A stretch of 64,000 bases of DNA from Panax quinquefolius (GCA_020205615.1 CM035168.1:123031573-123095572), one strand, 5' to 3'; positions 25,285-37,399 are shown, counted from the stretch's first letter. The notes: generated by a model not told the origin, from the letters alone. Numbers and translations: made by a program.

Positions 25285-25289
25285 TTGGT

Positions 25290-27014
25290 GGACACAATTA
25301 TTAATAGAAATTTGATTATACTTTTGTAAAATTGCCTGTTTGTGGATTTTGGTTAATTTCATTTGGAATTTGAAAAACTTTAAATGCATGCAAAGTTGTA
25401 GAGAATTGAATTTCTATAAATATTCATGAGATTCAATTTTTCCGACAAAAGGGCTATTTATTATGAATTATTGAAGTTTTAGAGTTACGAAATAATTGAT
25501 TTTGGGAGTTTTAATTAATTATTTTGAGAAAAACGTTTTTGGTGAGTTTGTGAACCTCATTTAAACATGTCTTATAATTTGAAATCGATTTCAAAGGTGG
25601 GCTAAGGAATTTTGTTTATAAATAATATTATTATATTAAATTTTCTGCTTTTGGTGTTCTAAGCAATTTCTATAAATAGGGTCTTAGGTTAGAATTGAAA
25701 ATCACACTTTAAAAGCGAAGTTTTCTCTCTATATTATCGGCGTATTCTTGTGAGTATTTTGAGTATACTTTGAGTATTGCTATATCTGGTCTGAAGTTCA
25801 GTCATGCCTATATATCAGGTGTTTCATTTAAATCTTGTCTTTCGAGGTAAGGGATGTTATTTTCTTCTCGGATGATATTATTTCTTGATATCATTATCTT
25901 TGAAATATTGGTTGGAACTTTTATCAAATTTGGAACTTTTTTCGTATGGGAGTTCTTATTTATGAGTTCTTATTCACGAGTTCTTATTCATGATTATTAT
26001 TAAAGTCTATTCATGTAAGCGTGAAGATGTTTTTGTGGAATTTCTATCTTTTGGTGTCGAGATTACTTATTCACGATATCTCAAGACTATTCAATAAAAA
26101 AATAAAATTTCTTCTTTTTGTCTAAAATATCTATTGTGGATACTAGCTTTTGATTATATCCATGTTTTGATCATTCTTGAATTTTACTTGATATGATTAT
26201 TTATGAAGTATTTTTGAACTCGGATTGTTTAAAGTACGAATCCATAATACTTGTTCTTTTGTTTCTTTGGATTCGTTTTTCTTTGAAATATTTTTCATCA
26301 TCCTTAGTCCTAAATGATGATATTCTTGAATATCTTTGACACGTAGTAGCGAAGATGAATGATTTCTTGATGAATATCTTTAGTAGTAGTGCAAAGATGA
26401 GCAGTGTTTAGATGAACATGACGGTGATGAATATCTTTGGCACTGTAGTGCAAAGATGAATATTTGATTTCAGATATATATTGATTGATGTTACGAGGAT
26501 AAAATATCGACGATGAACTTTTAAATTGTGTATATAGAAGATAGTAGTTTGCATTTCTACTTAACTCTTCTAATGAATTATTATTTCATTGTGAAGATTG
26601 ATTTAAAATTGGTTGTCTATTGTATTCTATTAGATTTTTTTTCTGTTGAAGACTAACGATAATTTGTTGTATATTATCTTAGTCATAATATTCTTTTTGG
26701 GCTAGTTGAAAGCTCACCCTTTTCCTTGTTGTTCCATTTTTCTTCTCGGGAGGCGAGAATGTAGCAGTCTTAGTCGGGGTATGGAATGAAGGTTCAGAGA
26801 GAGTTGTTTAGTAGTCCTCACCATTTTTATAAAATAATGTATCAATAATTATGATGGGGATTTATTTGCGTGTGGATATTATGCAGATGGCAATATCTCG
26901 TATTTAAACTCACAGTTATATGTTGTAATAATAAAGTTGTAGTTATTTACATACCATGTATTTGGCGACTCGAGAATGGGTTGGATGGAATGGACCTATT
27001 TTGGGGCGTCTACA
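25290..27014 (+). repeat. LTR of element B', right part
   Basis: Continues LTR B' after the insertion of A, starting GGACACAATT and ending GGGGCGTCTACA. A TATAAATAG box lies at 25671. Hairpin units of the ATCTTTGGCAC...GTGCAAAGAT kind occur at about 26330-26460. Both parts together make about 2.7 kb. Confidence 0.8.
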
Positions 27015-28990
27015 ATTCTCCTTCCTCGAGCCCTTCCTCCGATTCACCTCGAGAGACCTCGGGACTTGAGACGCCTCGATTCTGACATTCGCTTTATCGT
27101 ATGTCAATATTATTTGATCGGTTTTGAGATGTATAAGTATGAAGATAAATTCGGAAATAAAGGATAAAACCGTTTACCTTCATGAAGTAGCTTCGTACCT
27201 TATTTGAGTAAATCCCCATTCGAATTGTTCTCGAACCGATGATCGCCGGTTTCACGAACGAACGGCGTTGAGCAGTTGAAAGGAAAATGGGCATTGAATC
27301 GAGGCCACGTGGTCGGAGAAGCCATGGCGTCTCTTTGAAATTCGGCGATCGTTTGTCTTGGAGGAGAAGCGGGGGTTGATTGTGAAGCTGGCGAAGAGTC
27401 CACATGTATGGTTTTAGGAGAAGGAGATCGGCGAGGAGTGGGTTCGGGGTTGGCGAAGGTGCGAGATGATGAGCAAGGGGTAGTTTGTCGATGGATGTTT
27501 CCTTTTTCGGGATGGAGTGGGGACGGATCCCATTCGGTTCATCATCGAGCACGTGGATTTCGTGGGGATTATCGGAGGAATGGCGGTACCAAGGCGAGGA
27601 ACTTCGGACCTCTTGGCCGATCGGGGGTTATCTTAAATCCTTATTTTCTTTACACGAAGAACCTTGGCCCGATCATGCAAAGGAATGTCGAGCAGACTCC
27701 TCCTCACCGGGTTAGGTTCTGAAGGTGCAAGATTGGGGTTGGTTGATGGGGTTGTTTGTGGGGTTGCTTCGGGAAGTGTTTCAGGGTCACTTTCGGGGTT
27801 TGTTTAGGTTGGGTGGATTTGGATTTTTGGCGGATCTTTTTCTTGGTACGGGGTCGAGGGATTCTTGGGTATGTTGGGCTCATCGGTTTGGGGTTCATCA
27901 TTTTGAAGGAGGTAGTTGGTGGATCGGTGGCGGGGATCGGCTGGGAAGACTCTTGGTCGGATGCTCTCTTGCTTTCACGTTCAATTCTTTCCCCGCCAAA
28001 AAAATCTTTCGGTCTTTCACTTAGAAGAAGTTGGTTTGATCGGAGACAACGCAAAAACCATATATCGGAACCTATATCATTTATATATCCCAAAAATTAT
28101 ATTACAAAGTTGTTGAAACTTACATTTGTGGTCGTATAGCCGGGCTTGTTTGGTCGGAAGTGTAAAACTCCATTCTTTTGGAGGAATCTTCTTCAAAAGT
28201 CTGCCATCTCCTCACACACTCTTGGAGATGTCTCCAAAGTCGGCAGAGACCCGTCGAGGTAGTCAATCTGGAAGAAGAGATCTCGGTCCCGTGACGAAAA
28301 ACCACTTCTCGTGCCAACCCTTGTTCTTTGGAAGGAGTATCCATCGTGGGTCTCCTCTCGAACTGTGTTGGGTCGGGGATTTGCTTCTTCAACATTTTGA
28401 AGCCTCGTTCTCGAGACCTTCCGTGAGAGAAGAGGGTGAAGAAGATGTCAACAGAGGAGAAATCCCTAATTCGTGTGGAAGGCAATGAATGCCGGGATAT
28501 GGATGTAGGAATTGGGCACTAATTGAAGCAAAGCCCACTCCTATGAACCCTAGGAGGTAACGACAAAAGCATGGAGAGGTGGCGAACCCCTTTTCCGAAA
28601 GGTGGTTGGCATGGCGACCCAACCGTCGTCAACATGTACACGCGATCTTGGGAGCGGAGCCATTATGGCATACATATGTCGGGAATCGATACTTGAGTCA
28701 GGAAGGATCGTATCTCGATTCCGTGATGAAGAGGGATGTTGGCATGAGGGAACTGTTCCCCATCTTTGAAAAAGTCGGAAAGGCGATCTGGAGGGATCGA
28801 GGTGGATTTCCCCATGGTTGTTGAAGATTGGGGTTGGAACTCGAACCCTCTTGGTTAGAGTTTGGGTTGGGAGAAAGCAGTACTAACGGGAGTTCTGTGA
28901 AGGGAGAGTTTTGGCTAGAGTTCACGGTCACCATTGTTGAGATTTCGTGAAACGGAGAAAGAAGTTCTGCGAGAGAGAAGAAAGCTCAAA
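27015..28990 (-). pseudogene. antisense ORF region of element C, possibly a Tat-lineage antisense ORF
   Basis: GC-richer than its surroundings and open in pieces on the minus strand (28934-28698, 28622-28389, 28485-28120, 28093-27704, 27552-27094) with frame changes. It sits between the lost pol and the 3' LTR, where Tat elements are known to carry minus-strand ORFs. Joining frames by eye gives a NKGWHEKWFFVTGP-like string near 28300, reminiscent of the KGWKDRFFFV motif of plant 'putative gypsy-type transposon' proteins (PF04195), then a proline/lysine-rich tail. The match is by memory, so the assignment is tentative. Confidence 0.4.
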
Positions 28991-29335
28991 GGTTCAAATT
29001 TCAAATTAGTGAAAAAAAGTCGCCGAATTGGTAAAGTTTACCTTTTATCTTGTGGTTACCACAGTAATCGAGGGCGACACATTTAATTCACTCTGATGAT
29101 GATGAATGGGAAGAGGTTTCGTCCGTTTTTGGGTCTAAATATCTTCACCTGAGTGGGCTTGCGTCTATTGGGCTTCCCATTTCTATTTCTGATATCAATT
29201 TGGATCGGTTTTGTTGGGCTTTGGTGAGTTTCACTTTGGACCTCTTGTGATTTATCATAACTCGTTATGTCAATGGGCCTATCTTTGTTTATAGTCTTTC
29301 ATTAAACATCTGTTTAATAAAAGACTAGAAGGCAA

Positions 29336-30017
29336 TATTGGGCCATAATCCTTTTCCTTATTGGGCGGACTTAATGGGCTCCTCCTTGGATCGTATTACT
29401 CTTGTCCTAGTTGGTCCGAATGATTTGGGCCCAGTTATTTGATCATTTCATTGGGTCCTTTTGCTTGGATCCGGTCGTTTGAGTCATTTCCGTTATTTGG
29501 ACTTAGTCATTGAATTGGCACATTACACAAATTGTCACTTAATCGACTTTGGCCCAGTAATCATTATGCTTAAATGATAGTTGATTACTATATACGCCAC
29601 TTTTCTGCGTGGCATTAATGAGGATGGGACTCGGATGATGGCGTGATGACAAATAGTAGTAGCGGTGAGGAAGTAGGCTACATACTTTTTTTGAAATGGC
29701 CAGGGAGTGGGGAAAAAGGTGTCAGGTGATGATGAGTGGCATGGTAGACCGGGATTGGAGTATGTATGGGGCTAGGATCACAAAAGAGGGTAAGTAACAA
29801 AACATATTACACACATTCATATTATTATTCTCTCTCGGACATTAGACATTATTTTTCTCCATTGTTGACCTTGTGATCGTGAAATCTTGACTCTTACGCC
29901 ATGGGAGCTATCCCCCGACGGTCGGTAGTCGAGCTTTTGGTGTTGACTTGTTGAACTGTGCAGGATATCGGACGCGTCTTGGTGATTGGGACGTGGAGAA
30001 AGATCTTGGCGTTAACA
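29336..30017 (+). repeat. 3' LTR of element C
   Basis: 682 bp starting TATTGGGCCATAATCC (TG changed to TA) and ending GGCGTTAACA, followed by the target duplication GATAT. Differences from the 5' LTR are mostly short gaps. Confidence 0.88.
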
Positions 30018-30301
30018 GATATAGATGAAAATATACTCCCTTGGTTTCAAAATATTAGATCAATGAAAAATCAATTTCAAATATTTTCAAAATCAGAGTT
30101 GAGATTGAGATGAACTGATTTAGTTTGTGTATATGCAATTATAAATATCATGAATTACTTTAAAAGTATTATTAGTTATACAATTTATTGTTTTTAAAAC
30201 TTAAATACATTATATTAGTTTTAAATTTAAAAATATCACCTTGTAATTAAGAGAGGAGTGAGTACATTTGTACTAAAATTATTGTTTGCATGGTTTTTCA
30301 G

Positions 30302-30410
30302 GTACATACGATACGAATATGTGCAGCAATTTGGAGATGACAGATTCTTGGTTGGTTTTATTAGCAACCTTCACGTAAACCTCCGTTGCTGCTGCTGCTG
30401 CTGCTGTTGA
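30302..30410 (+). other. orphan last-exon-like segment
   Basis: TGGTTTTTCAG at the left is a good splice acceptor, and one frame is open for 36 codons up to a TGA at 30408. It contains RYEYVQQFGDDRFLVGF and ends in seven cysteines encoded by a TGC repeat (30387-30407). I do not recognise the family and found no upstream exon; the C insertion 285 bases to the left may have separated it. It may also be chance. Confidence 0.25.
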
Positions 30411-31039
30411 GAATAGTCCAAATTAACTTTAATTTAGTTTGTGCATGGTGGTTGAAGATTGATGCTTAGATATAGAGAAATGTACTAATACAATTTGTAT
30501 TATTGTAAAGTTGAAAAGTGATATGTCGTCTTGTATGAAATTGTTATTGATTTTTGGACTAATAATATAATAACCTTAGGTAGGTAGGTAGGTAGGTAGG
30601 AAGGAAAAGTAGCATAATCTTTTATGTCCTTTGATTGATACTCGGGTCTTGACTTATTGTGTGAAATCACTGTGTGTGTATAGTATAGACATAGTATAGC
30701 CTTTTTCAAGGAGGTAAAACTGTATATTTGAATGAAGAGCGGTTAATATGAAGTTAATTTTGTTCAATTGATTAATATAGTATTATATAAGTGAGATATA
30801 ATTTCTCTGTGCATCAGTATTATATTGATCAATACTACTTTATAATAACTGAATCTATTTCGGAGGATTTTATACCTAGCTAGTTTGGGATAATAGCCAT
30901 GAATACGATAGTGGCGGAACTAAAACATTTATAAAGGAAAAGTCAAAATACATCAGTAAAAAAATTATTTATTAATAATTGGAGGTATTTACAACATCAG
31001 ATTTTAACCATTGTTAACTTTTGAGTTGTGAGTCTAATG

Positions 31040-31080
<41 letters not shown>

Positions 31081-31984
31081 TTTTCCCACACTATGAGACT
31101 ATTAATCAGATTTTGAAATTTTAGTCAATTGATTAACTATTTTTATAGATAAATTATAAATTATAATATTATATATTCAAAACTTTATATTGTGGTTCAT
31201 GAGATTAATTAGCTAGAAAGAATAAATTTCAACAACAAAAACAAAAAAATAGAAGAAGACATATTTAATAATCTTGATAGGATAAACTATGGTGAACTTA
31301 TGGTCACTATAGTAGGATTCAAAAAAAAAATATTTTATTTTTGTAACTTTTTATTTTTAATTAGTTTACAAAGAAAATTGTTACCACTTTTTATTGCTTC
31401 ATTTTGATGATAAAGTAAAAATATAAAAAAAACAAAGGAGAAAAGAAAATACATAAAAAAAAAGAAGAAAAAAGAAAACAAATAACCCTGAAAAAAAATT
31501 CATATTGGATTTGGACCCATAATAAGCTTTAATTATTTCCTTTCATTATTACTACTTGCAAGTCAAAATTATTCAGTTAAACAGCTCCATCCTTCCCAAA
31601 GAAGCCTATTTTATTTTATTTGAAATTTCCTTTTGATTTGGTTTGATGCACACCGGAAAGTATATCTCAACCCAACCAAACAATAGAATTAGAACGCAGT
31701 ATCATTTTCCGATATTTTCTCAACTCAACTCAACAATACATGATGTTGCCTAAAGAATAGCCTCATCCTACCCAAACTTATGATTTATTAGATCCCTCAC
31801 CATCACTTTTTTAGGTAATACTAGTAGTAATTAAACTATTAATTTACTACTTGGATACGATTTAATTCCACTGCACTGCTTAGTTAATATATAAATCTGA
31901 TTATTGATCAATTGATTAAATATAGTATGGATATAATAACTGACCACTTCCCACAAACAAACAGTTTAATAACTGAACCAAAAA
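30411..31984. other. intergenic DNA left of the TRM gene, with microsatellites
   Basis: AT-rich. Holds (TAGG)6 at 30577-30600 and a TA repeat of about 17 units at 31044-31077. Nothing coding was seen; the right end is presumably the distal TRM promoter. Confidence 0.6.
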
Positions 31985-31990
31985 CACGTG
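31985..31990 (+). promoter_or_regulatory. G-box (CACGTG) upstream of the TRM gene
   Basis: A palindromic CACGTG core about 520 bases before the start codon, the known binding core of plant bZIP and bHLH factors. Use here is inference. Confidence 0.35.
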
Positions 31991-32252
31991 GAAACATATA
32001 TGTCGTCCATGTGGCATAATGGCCCACGACAATCGTGTGGACCACACCACTTGACCGCGCAGATAGGCCTCCTTTCTCCTCCTCCTCCTCACTCTCGTGT
32101 CTATTTTTCATGTTATCGTGTTCGCACATAATTTTTCAATTAAGAAAGTTGAAATACAGTCGGTCTCTCACCCTCTAAAAGTACGCTCTTGCTCTGTCAC
32201 TGTGATTTTCTCTCTCTCCTCCCTCCCGATTTCTCTCTCTCTCTTGCTCTCT

Positions 32253-32254
<2 letters not shown>

Positions 32255-32294
<40 letters not shown>
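32255..32294 (+). repeat. (AT)20 microsatellite in the TRM 5' region
   Basis: Uninterrupted AT dinucleotides between a CT-rich stretch and the start codon 214 bases downstream, probably in or near the 5' UTR. Likely length-variable. Confidence 0.9.
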
Positions 32295-32296
<2 letters not shown>

Positions 32297-32507
32297 CAAT
32301 AACAAGTAGAATGGGTATGGGGTAACCTTGTAGGTGTTCGAATGAGCTCAAAATCTCGGCGTTCGTCTTCATCAAAACTTCCCTTATTGCTTTGTACACG
32401 CTCTCTTGCCTTTCCCCGGCATTATTTCCGATCTAAACTTAACTCGGAAACTTTCCTTTTTTTCCTTCTTAATTCTGGTTTTCCGTTTTGTTTTTTCGCG
32501 TGAAATA

Positions 32508-35500
32508 ATGGATAGAATTCGGCGGCTAGGGAAGTCCAAGAGTTCCAGTTATAAAATTGGAGGTCTATTTCTCTCTCTATATATGTATACACTGCATTAT
32601 CTGAATAGTCAATTGATCCCTTTTTCATGTTCGTGCTGTTTTGAAAAACTTGCAGAACATGAATCAGGTTGAATTCTTTACTTATTTTCTCTTTTTTTTA
32701 AATAAAAAAATCTGAGAGATAATTGATATACGAAATAATTTTATTTGTTTGAAGAAGAATGATAAATATAAATTTTAGATTTTTTTTCTCCAGTTTTCGT
32801 ACAATTTATGTGCGTCCAGAAAACATCTTGTGTTTTTATGTTCTTATGTATGCTATTTGTGATTAGCTGAAGTTAAGGTTTTGTTTTGATATTGCTAGTG
32901 CTTTCTTAAAGTAAGTTCATTTGCAAGTGTAATAAAGTTATAAAGTAGTGCTTTTACTGTATAATTGTCGTCTTCTTCGCATAAAAACTGTCGCTGACAG
33001 GTTCATACATTTCCTTTTATGTTTTTGGTCGTACTTATTCTCAATTTTAGTCTAGCTTCAGTTTGATGAGCATTCTCATCTTAGATGAATTCTTAGCAAC
33101 AATTCATTTTATGAGGTTGAGGGCTTCAATTACATAGTGCTCCTTAGATTTACTGCAAGCTTGTGATAAATTTTATTATTTGATTTCACGAGTATGAACT
33201 CTGTTTTCGTATAGCTGCCTTTGAATCTTTTTGTTTGCTTATGTGCCTTATCTTTGAATGGACAATCTAATGTTGTTATGCTAATTCATGTCAGGAAGCA
33301 AGCAGATCCATAAAGAAAACAATATTCCAAAGCTGGCATCACCAAATGTGATTGCCAGATTGATGGGTCTCGATGGGTTGCCGTCTCAGCAGCCACTACG
33401 TGGACAACAAAAAAGATTGGCGGACAACAATATACAGAGAGCTGCAGCAATAGTATCACAGAGAGATGCTCACCTGTGTGAGGGCCTACGCCATAAGAAG
33501 AGCTATGTGGAGCAGCCAGAGTCCAAGGATGTGTTTGAGGACACAGTTGAAAAGTCAGGCTCTAATAAAGACTTGATGCTGGAACTTCTTCAGCAACCAA
33601 ACTCATTGTTTGTAAAGCATCTGCGAGGTGTGCAAGCGGATCCTTCCAGTTCTATGTGCAATCACATAGCAGTTTTAAAGCCATCAAATTCTGCAAAACA
33701 TGAACCCAAGGCTAAACGCTGGAAAACAGAGAGAGAAGCTTCAAAGAAGCATGACATTGGGTCTAAAGAGATGCACGAGGATGACATTTTGAGGCACTCT
33801 TACAGTAGTAATGGTTCTCAAAATTCTCTGAAGTCATCGAAAGTTGGTACAGATGGGAAAGACGAGTCCGACATTGTTAGTAGAAGGATTGTTATCCTGA
33901 AGCCAAACTATGCAACATCGCGGGATGCTTTCAACTCTTTTTCATCACCTGATTCTTCACATGCTAATTTGTCCAACTGTTGGAATCATAAGGAATATAT
34001 GAGTACTTGGACGAAGGAAGAAGGCTACTTTGGAAAGATAGATTTCTCTAAAGATGTAGGGCTTTCGATGCCCAAGTGTAGAGAAGCTAGAGAAACTGTC
34101 AGGAAAGCTACTAGAGAAATGAGAGAGACTTCTGGTCCCATTATAAATGTTAACAAGGCTAGAGAAGCTGCTAAGAAATTTAATACAGAAATGCTAGAGG
34201 TTTTTGGTCGCATGATGGTTGATTTTCCATCTTGCGTTAGACTAATTCCTGGGACTGGGGGCCTTTATGACTTCTCTGGAATTGATTCTGCAAGTGAATC
34301 GGTCGTCATGAAATTGACTTCATATGATTCAACAGAATCCTTTGTCAGTAGGGAGACAAAGAAGAGATTGTTGAAGAGGTGGAAAATGGCTCGTAGGTAT
34401 CAAGAAGTGAGAGTGGGTGGTGAGGGAAGCACACTTCGCGAAATGTTCTCTATGCCTGAGGTGAAACTGAGGAATTTGGATGCCGGAATGGGTGTAGATG
34501 AAACGAGGGATGGATTTGATGAGAAAAATGAAACTGCAAAGAGGGATTATCCTTTGGGTATTAGCAGTAGGGATGCTTGGAAGGATAGGTATTTCAGATT
34601 TTCATCAAGATCGAGATCGCTTCGTCGTCCTTCTACTGGTAGCAGAAGTGAGAAGCTAAATGAAACTCGTATAGATGACAAGTTACTGATGCCTAAAGAG
34701 GCCATATATGGAGGTCGAAGTAAGGCAGTGAATGGAAATTCTAATGAGAAAGAAGATTTCTCATCCAAAAACTCAAGACCTGGAAAGAAACAATCACAGT
34801 CCAGTCGCCGTAGATATGCCTGTAATACTAATTCTTTAATCGAAAGCCATCCTAATCAGGATCATAAGGAGATAAACCTTGAGAAGAAAGATACTTCAGA
34901 ACAGCAGCCTGTAGTTCCTCAGACTCCTTATAGTGTCAACAGAATTGTTGATGCTTCGGCCAGTACTGAGCATGAGTATATAACCACGTCGCCTGGATCT
35001 TCTAATGAGTTGACCCCAGCACTATCAACATGCATGCTGAAATATGGTGATTCCTATGCTGGAGACCAAGAGGATTCAAATCGACAGGTTTGATTATATG
35101 CTTCTCTGAATGCCCATTTAACATTTGTTGTTATAGTAGCAGCCATGTAGCAATTATATGAACTATGTCGGCCTTTATTTTTCTTGTGCAGTGTGCTGGG
35201 AGGCCTGGCACTTCTGCATTCTTTAAAACCCTTTATAATTATATTTTATGAACCTAAGAACTGTGCATTTATTGTTATCCTTAATTTATGAGTCCCACCC
35301 AAAAGCTGTTGAGTATTTCTTTATAATTATGCTAAATTCCCCAATTCGATTTAATATTTTTACTTTTCAGGGCAACTCATCGATAATTTTTTTGGACGAT
35401 GGGGGAGAAAAGTTAAAAGATTCTCTCAAAAATCAAATAGTTATGTCCATGTTGCATAATTTTGTCTCGTTGTCGTTGAGCACTTATGTTATGTCTTCTA

Positions 35501-37124
35501 TAGTTCTATAGGTTGATATTTCATGTAGAGTTTATTATGAATTGCTTACAACTGAAACTATCACTTCTTTCTTCTTGTGCCAAATCTCCCTCTAATTCAT
35601 AATTTTGATCCAGGAATCTTCAATTGGGCCATCTGAAAGAGGTTCCATTGTGCAGTGCACCGGAGCTGAGCCAGTGTCCTCTGAAAGCTCTAAGGAGGCT
35701 GATCATCCAAGTTCAGTTTTGGTTCTGGAAGTTCTTTCAAGAGAAGATGACGTATCATCAGGTCCTGAGAGCTTTGAGCAAGTCAGCGCTGACATTCGAG
35801 GTAACTAATAAGCCACTAACCTTTTCAATTTTCTTGTTAGTGATAGAATTGTGGGAGCTATAATCAGTTGATATAAGCTTTAAAAATAAAATAAGAGAAG
35901 TTATTACAGCAAATAGATCTCAATATTATGCTAAGTTGATGTGAGCAGAACACTTAATGGTGAACTGAAACCCAGTTTTTGTGGTCATGTAAACCAGTAT
36001 GTGTGGTCATATCTTCAAGTTATAAGTCGTTACATGTTTTCCACTTTGTGAAAATCGTTCAAACCTTGTACTTGTCTTTAATGGACTTCAGTCTCCATTG
36101 TGTAGCTGTTGGCGCACAACTGTTGCATCTCAACCAGACCATTAATCGTTTCCTGAATCACTGCTTTTTGTAGCTTGTTTTGAATGCATTTAAATTGTTG
36201 TCTCCTTAAGAATTACAGAAAATCTGTGAAGGAGGGTTTAAAATAAGATTCTTCTAGTGATTTCATCATTCACTTCAGAGTGATGGGGTTGACCAAGTTG
36301 TGGAAGATCAATTCAACCGGCAAGTGGTTGTAGCCCAACTGTGTTGAGATGACACATCCCCTCCCCGCCCCGTGGGAAATATACATTGTTTACGTCTATT
36401 GTTTAATGTTGTCCACATTTGTTGAGTTACTGAATTAATTTAATTGTCTCGGGTGTGGTTATACTTTTTTACCCTTTTCTCTGCTTTGATTTTGCTTCAT
36501 CTTTTTGTGCATGTACTAGAACTTCAAAAGCAACTTCAGCTCCTTAAGAGAGAATCAAAAGCATATGCTGAGGCACCCACGCTTCTCAAAAGTGACAATG
36601 ATGTTGGGCTAGGATTGATCATACCAGTTGAAGACAGAGAGATAGTTAGATCTCAGTGCTGGGAATCATCCTACATAGTTGACGTGCTAATTGAGTTGGG
36701 TTTTAAAGATACTGACCCTAATATGTTGATGACAACATGGTATTCTCCAGATTGCCCTTTAGGACCGTGGATATTTGACAATCTTGAGAATAAATACTAT
36801 GATGGCATAACTGTATTGAAATATGAGAGGAGGCTACTGTTCGATCGTATAACTTCAGCATTGTTGGAGATTTTCATGGACCTGTGCCCATGGGTAAGGC
36901 CAGCTACAGTTGGATTTGGTTTAAAGTGGCGGAAATGTGAGGTCAGGGATGAGGTGCGTAAGTTGCTAGCAGTACAAGAAAAGGAAGCTAACGATGATAT
37001 ATCGGGAAAGCAGCTTGATAAGGAGATGCACTGGCTGGATTCAAGAGACTCCATTGACATGATAGGTACGGAAATTGAGAAATTGCTGATAACTGACCTT
37101 ATAACAGAGCTTGTAACTATGTAG
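32508..37124 (+). CDS. TRM-family protein (TON1-recruiting motif; DUF3741 and DUF4378), 5 coding exons
   Basis: Exons 32508-32562, 32656-32667 (12 nt), 33295-35087, 35614-35800 and 36520-37124 join in frame to 883 residues. The start gives MDRIRRLGKSKSSSYKIG; it was chosen because phase then runs through the microexon into exon 3, whose own ATG at 33288 lies in the intron. Residues 41-49 are VIARLMGLD, the DUF3741 motif of TRM/LONGIFOLIA proteins. Residues 683-700 form a leucine-rich, coiled-coil-like ELQKQLQLLK segment. From about 730 comes DUF4378 (YIVDVLIELGF, CPLGPWIFD, LLFDRI), ending in IEKLLITDLITELV, like the C-terminal M2 motif that binds TON1. Such proteins recruit the TON1/PP2A complex to cortical microtubules. 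Its nearness to AFC1 and a TPR gene suggests the Arabidopsis TRM19 region, from memory only. Confidence 0.88.
36153..36184 (+). repeat. 32-bp exact direct repeat, copy 1 (copy 2 at 37400-37431)
   Basis: A 32-base string starting CTGAATCACTGCTTTTTG is present in the last TRM intron and again, unchanged, 276 bases after the TRM stop codon. The copies flank the DUF4378 exon in the same orientation 1.25 kb apart; neighbouring bases differ. Confidence 0.9.
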
Positions 37125-37399
37125 AGTTTTCAATCTAGAACTGGTGAAGTCACATTGATAGATGAAATGATGATGGTATAAAAGAGAATGATTAATAAAA
37201 ATGTTAAAACTAAAGTTTTAAAAATATGGTCAAAAACGTGTTGATCCCTAACTGATGATTGCACATTCTTTAAAGGCATCACAGGGTTGAACCACAATGC
37301 ATATTTGTAACGGTACCTAAATTTTAATTATGATTTGGTGATGAAACCCAGTTATTTTGAATTGATATTCTACTACCAATTATTGACTGGAGAATATAT

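Larger units (their letters stand above)
13223..30017 (+). mobile_element. element C: Tat-type Ty3/gypsy retrotransposon with nested insertions
   Basis: Both LTRs are present and the element is bounded by the perfect 5-bp duplication GATAT (13218-13222 and 30018-30022). Its own DNA is about 13223-15912 and 27015-30017, roughly 5.7 kb. The left part has a degenerate gag of the Tat/Athila kind, the right part a minus-strand ORF region, and no protease, reverse transcriptase or integrase of its own is visible. B' and A lie in between. Loss of pol together with the left part of B' suggests a deletion after nesting. Position: between the TPR gene and the TRM gene. Confidence 0.85.

Noticed and set aside
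27408..28139. Several plus-strand frames of 76-127 codons
   Set aside because: They overlap the minus-strand reading of the element C antisense ORF region and have no family features of their own.
32325..32345. GGTGTTCGAATG, similar to a tRNA/SINE B box
   Set aside because: No A box at the right distance and no cloverleaf can be drawn.
35371..35510. Possible extra TRM exon after TTTTCAGGG at 35371
   Set aside because: Exons 3 and 4 already join in frame (phase 0) and read as a continuous TRM protein; the added frame has no family similarity.
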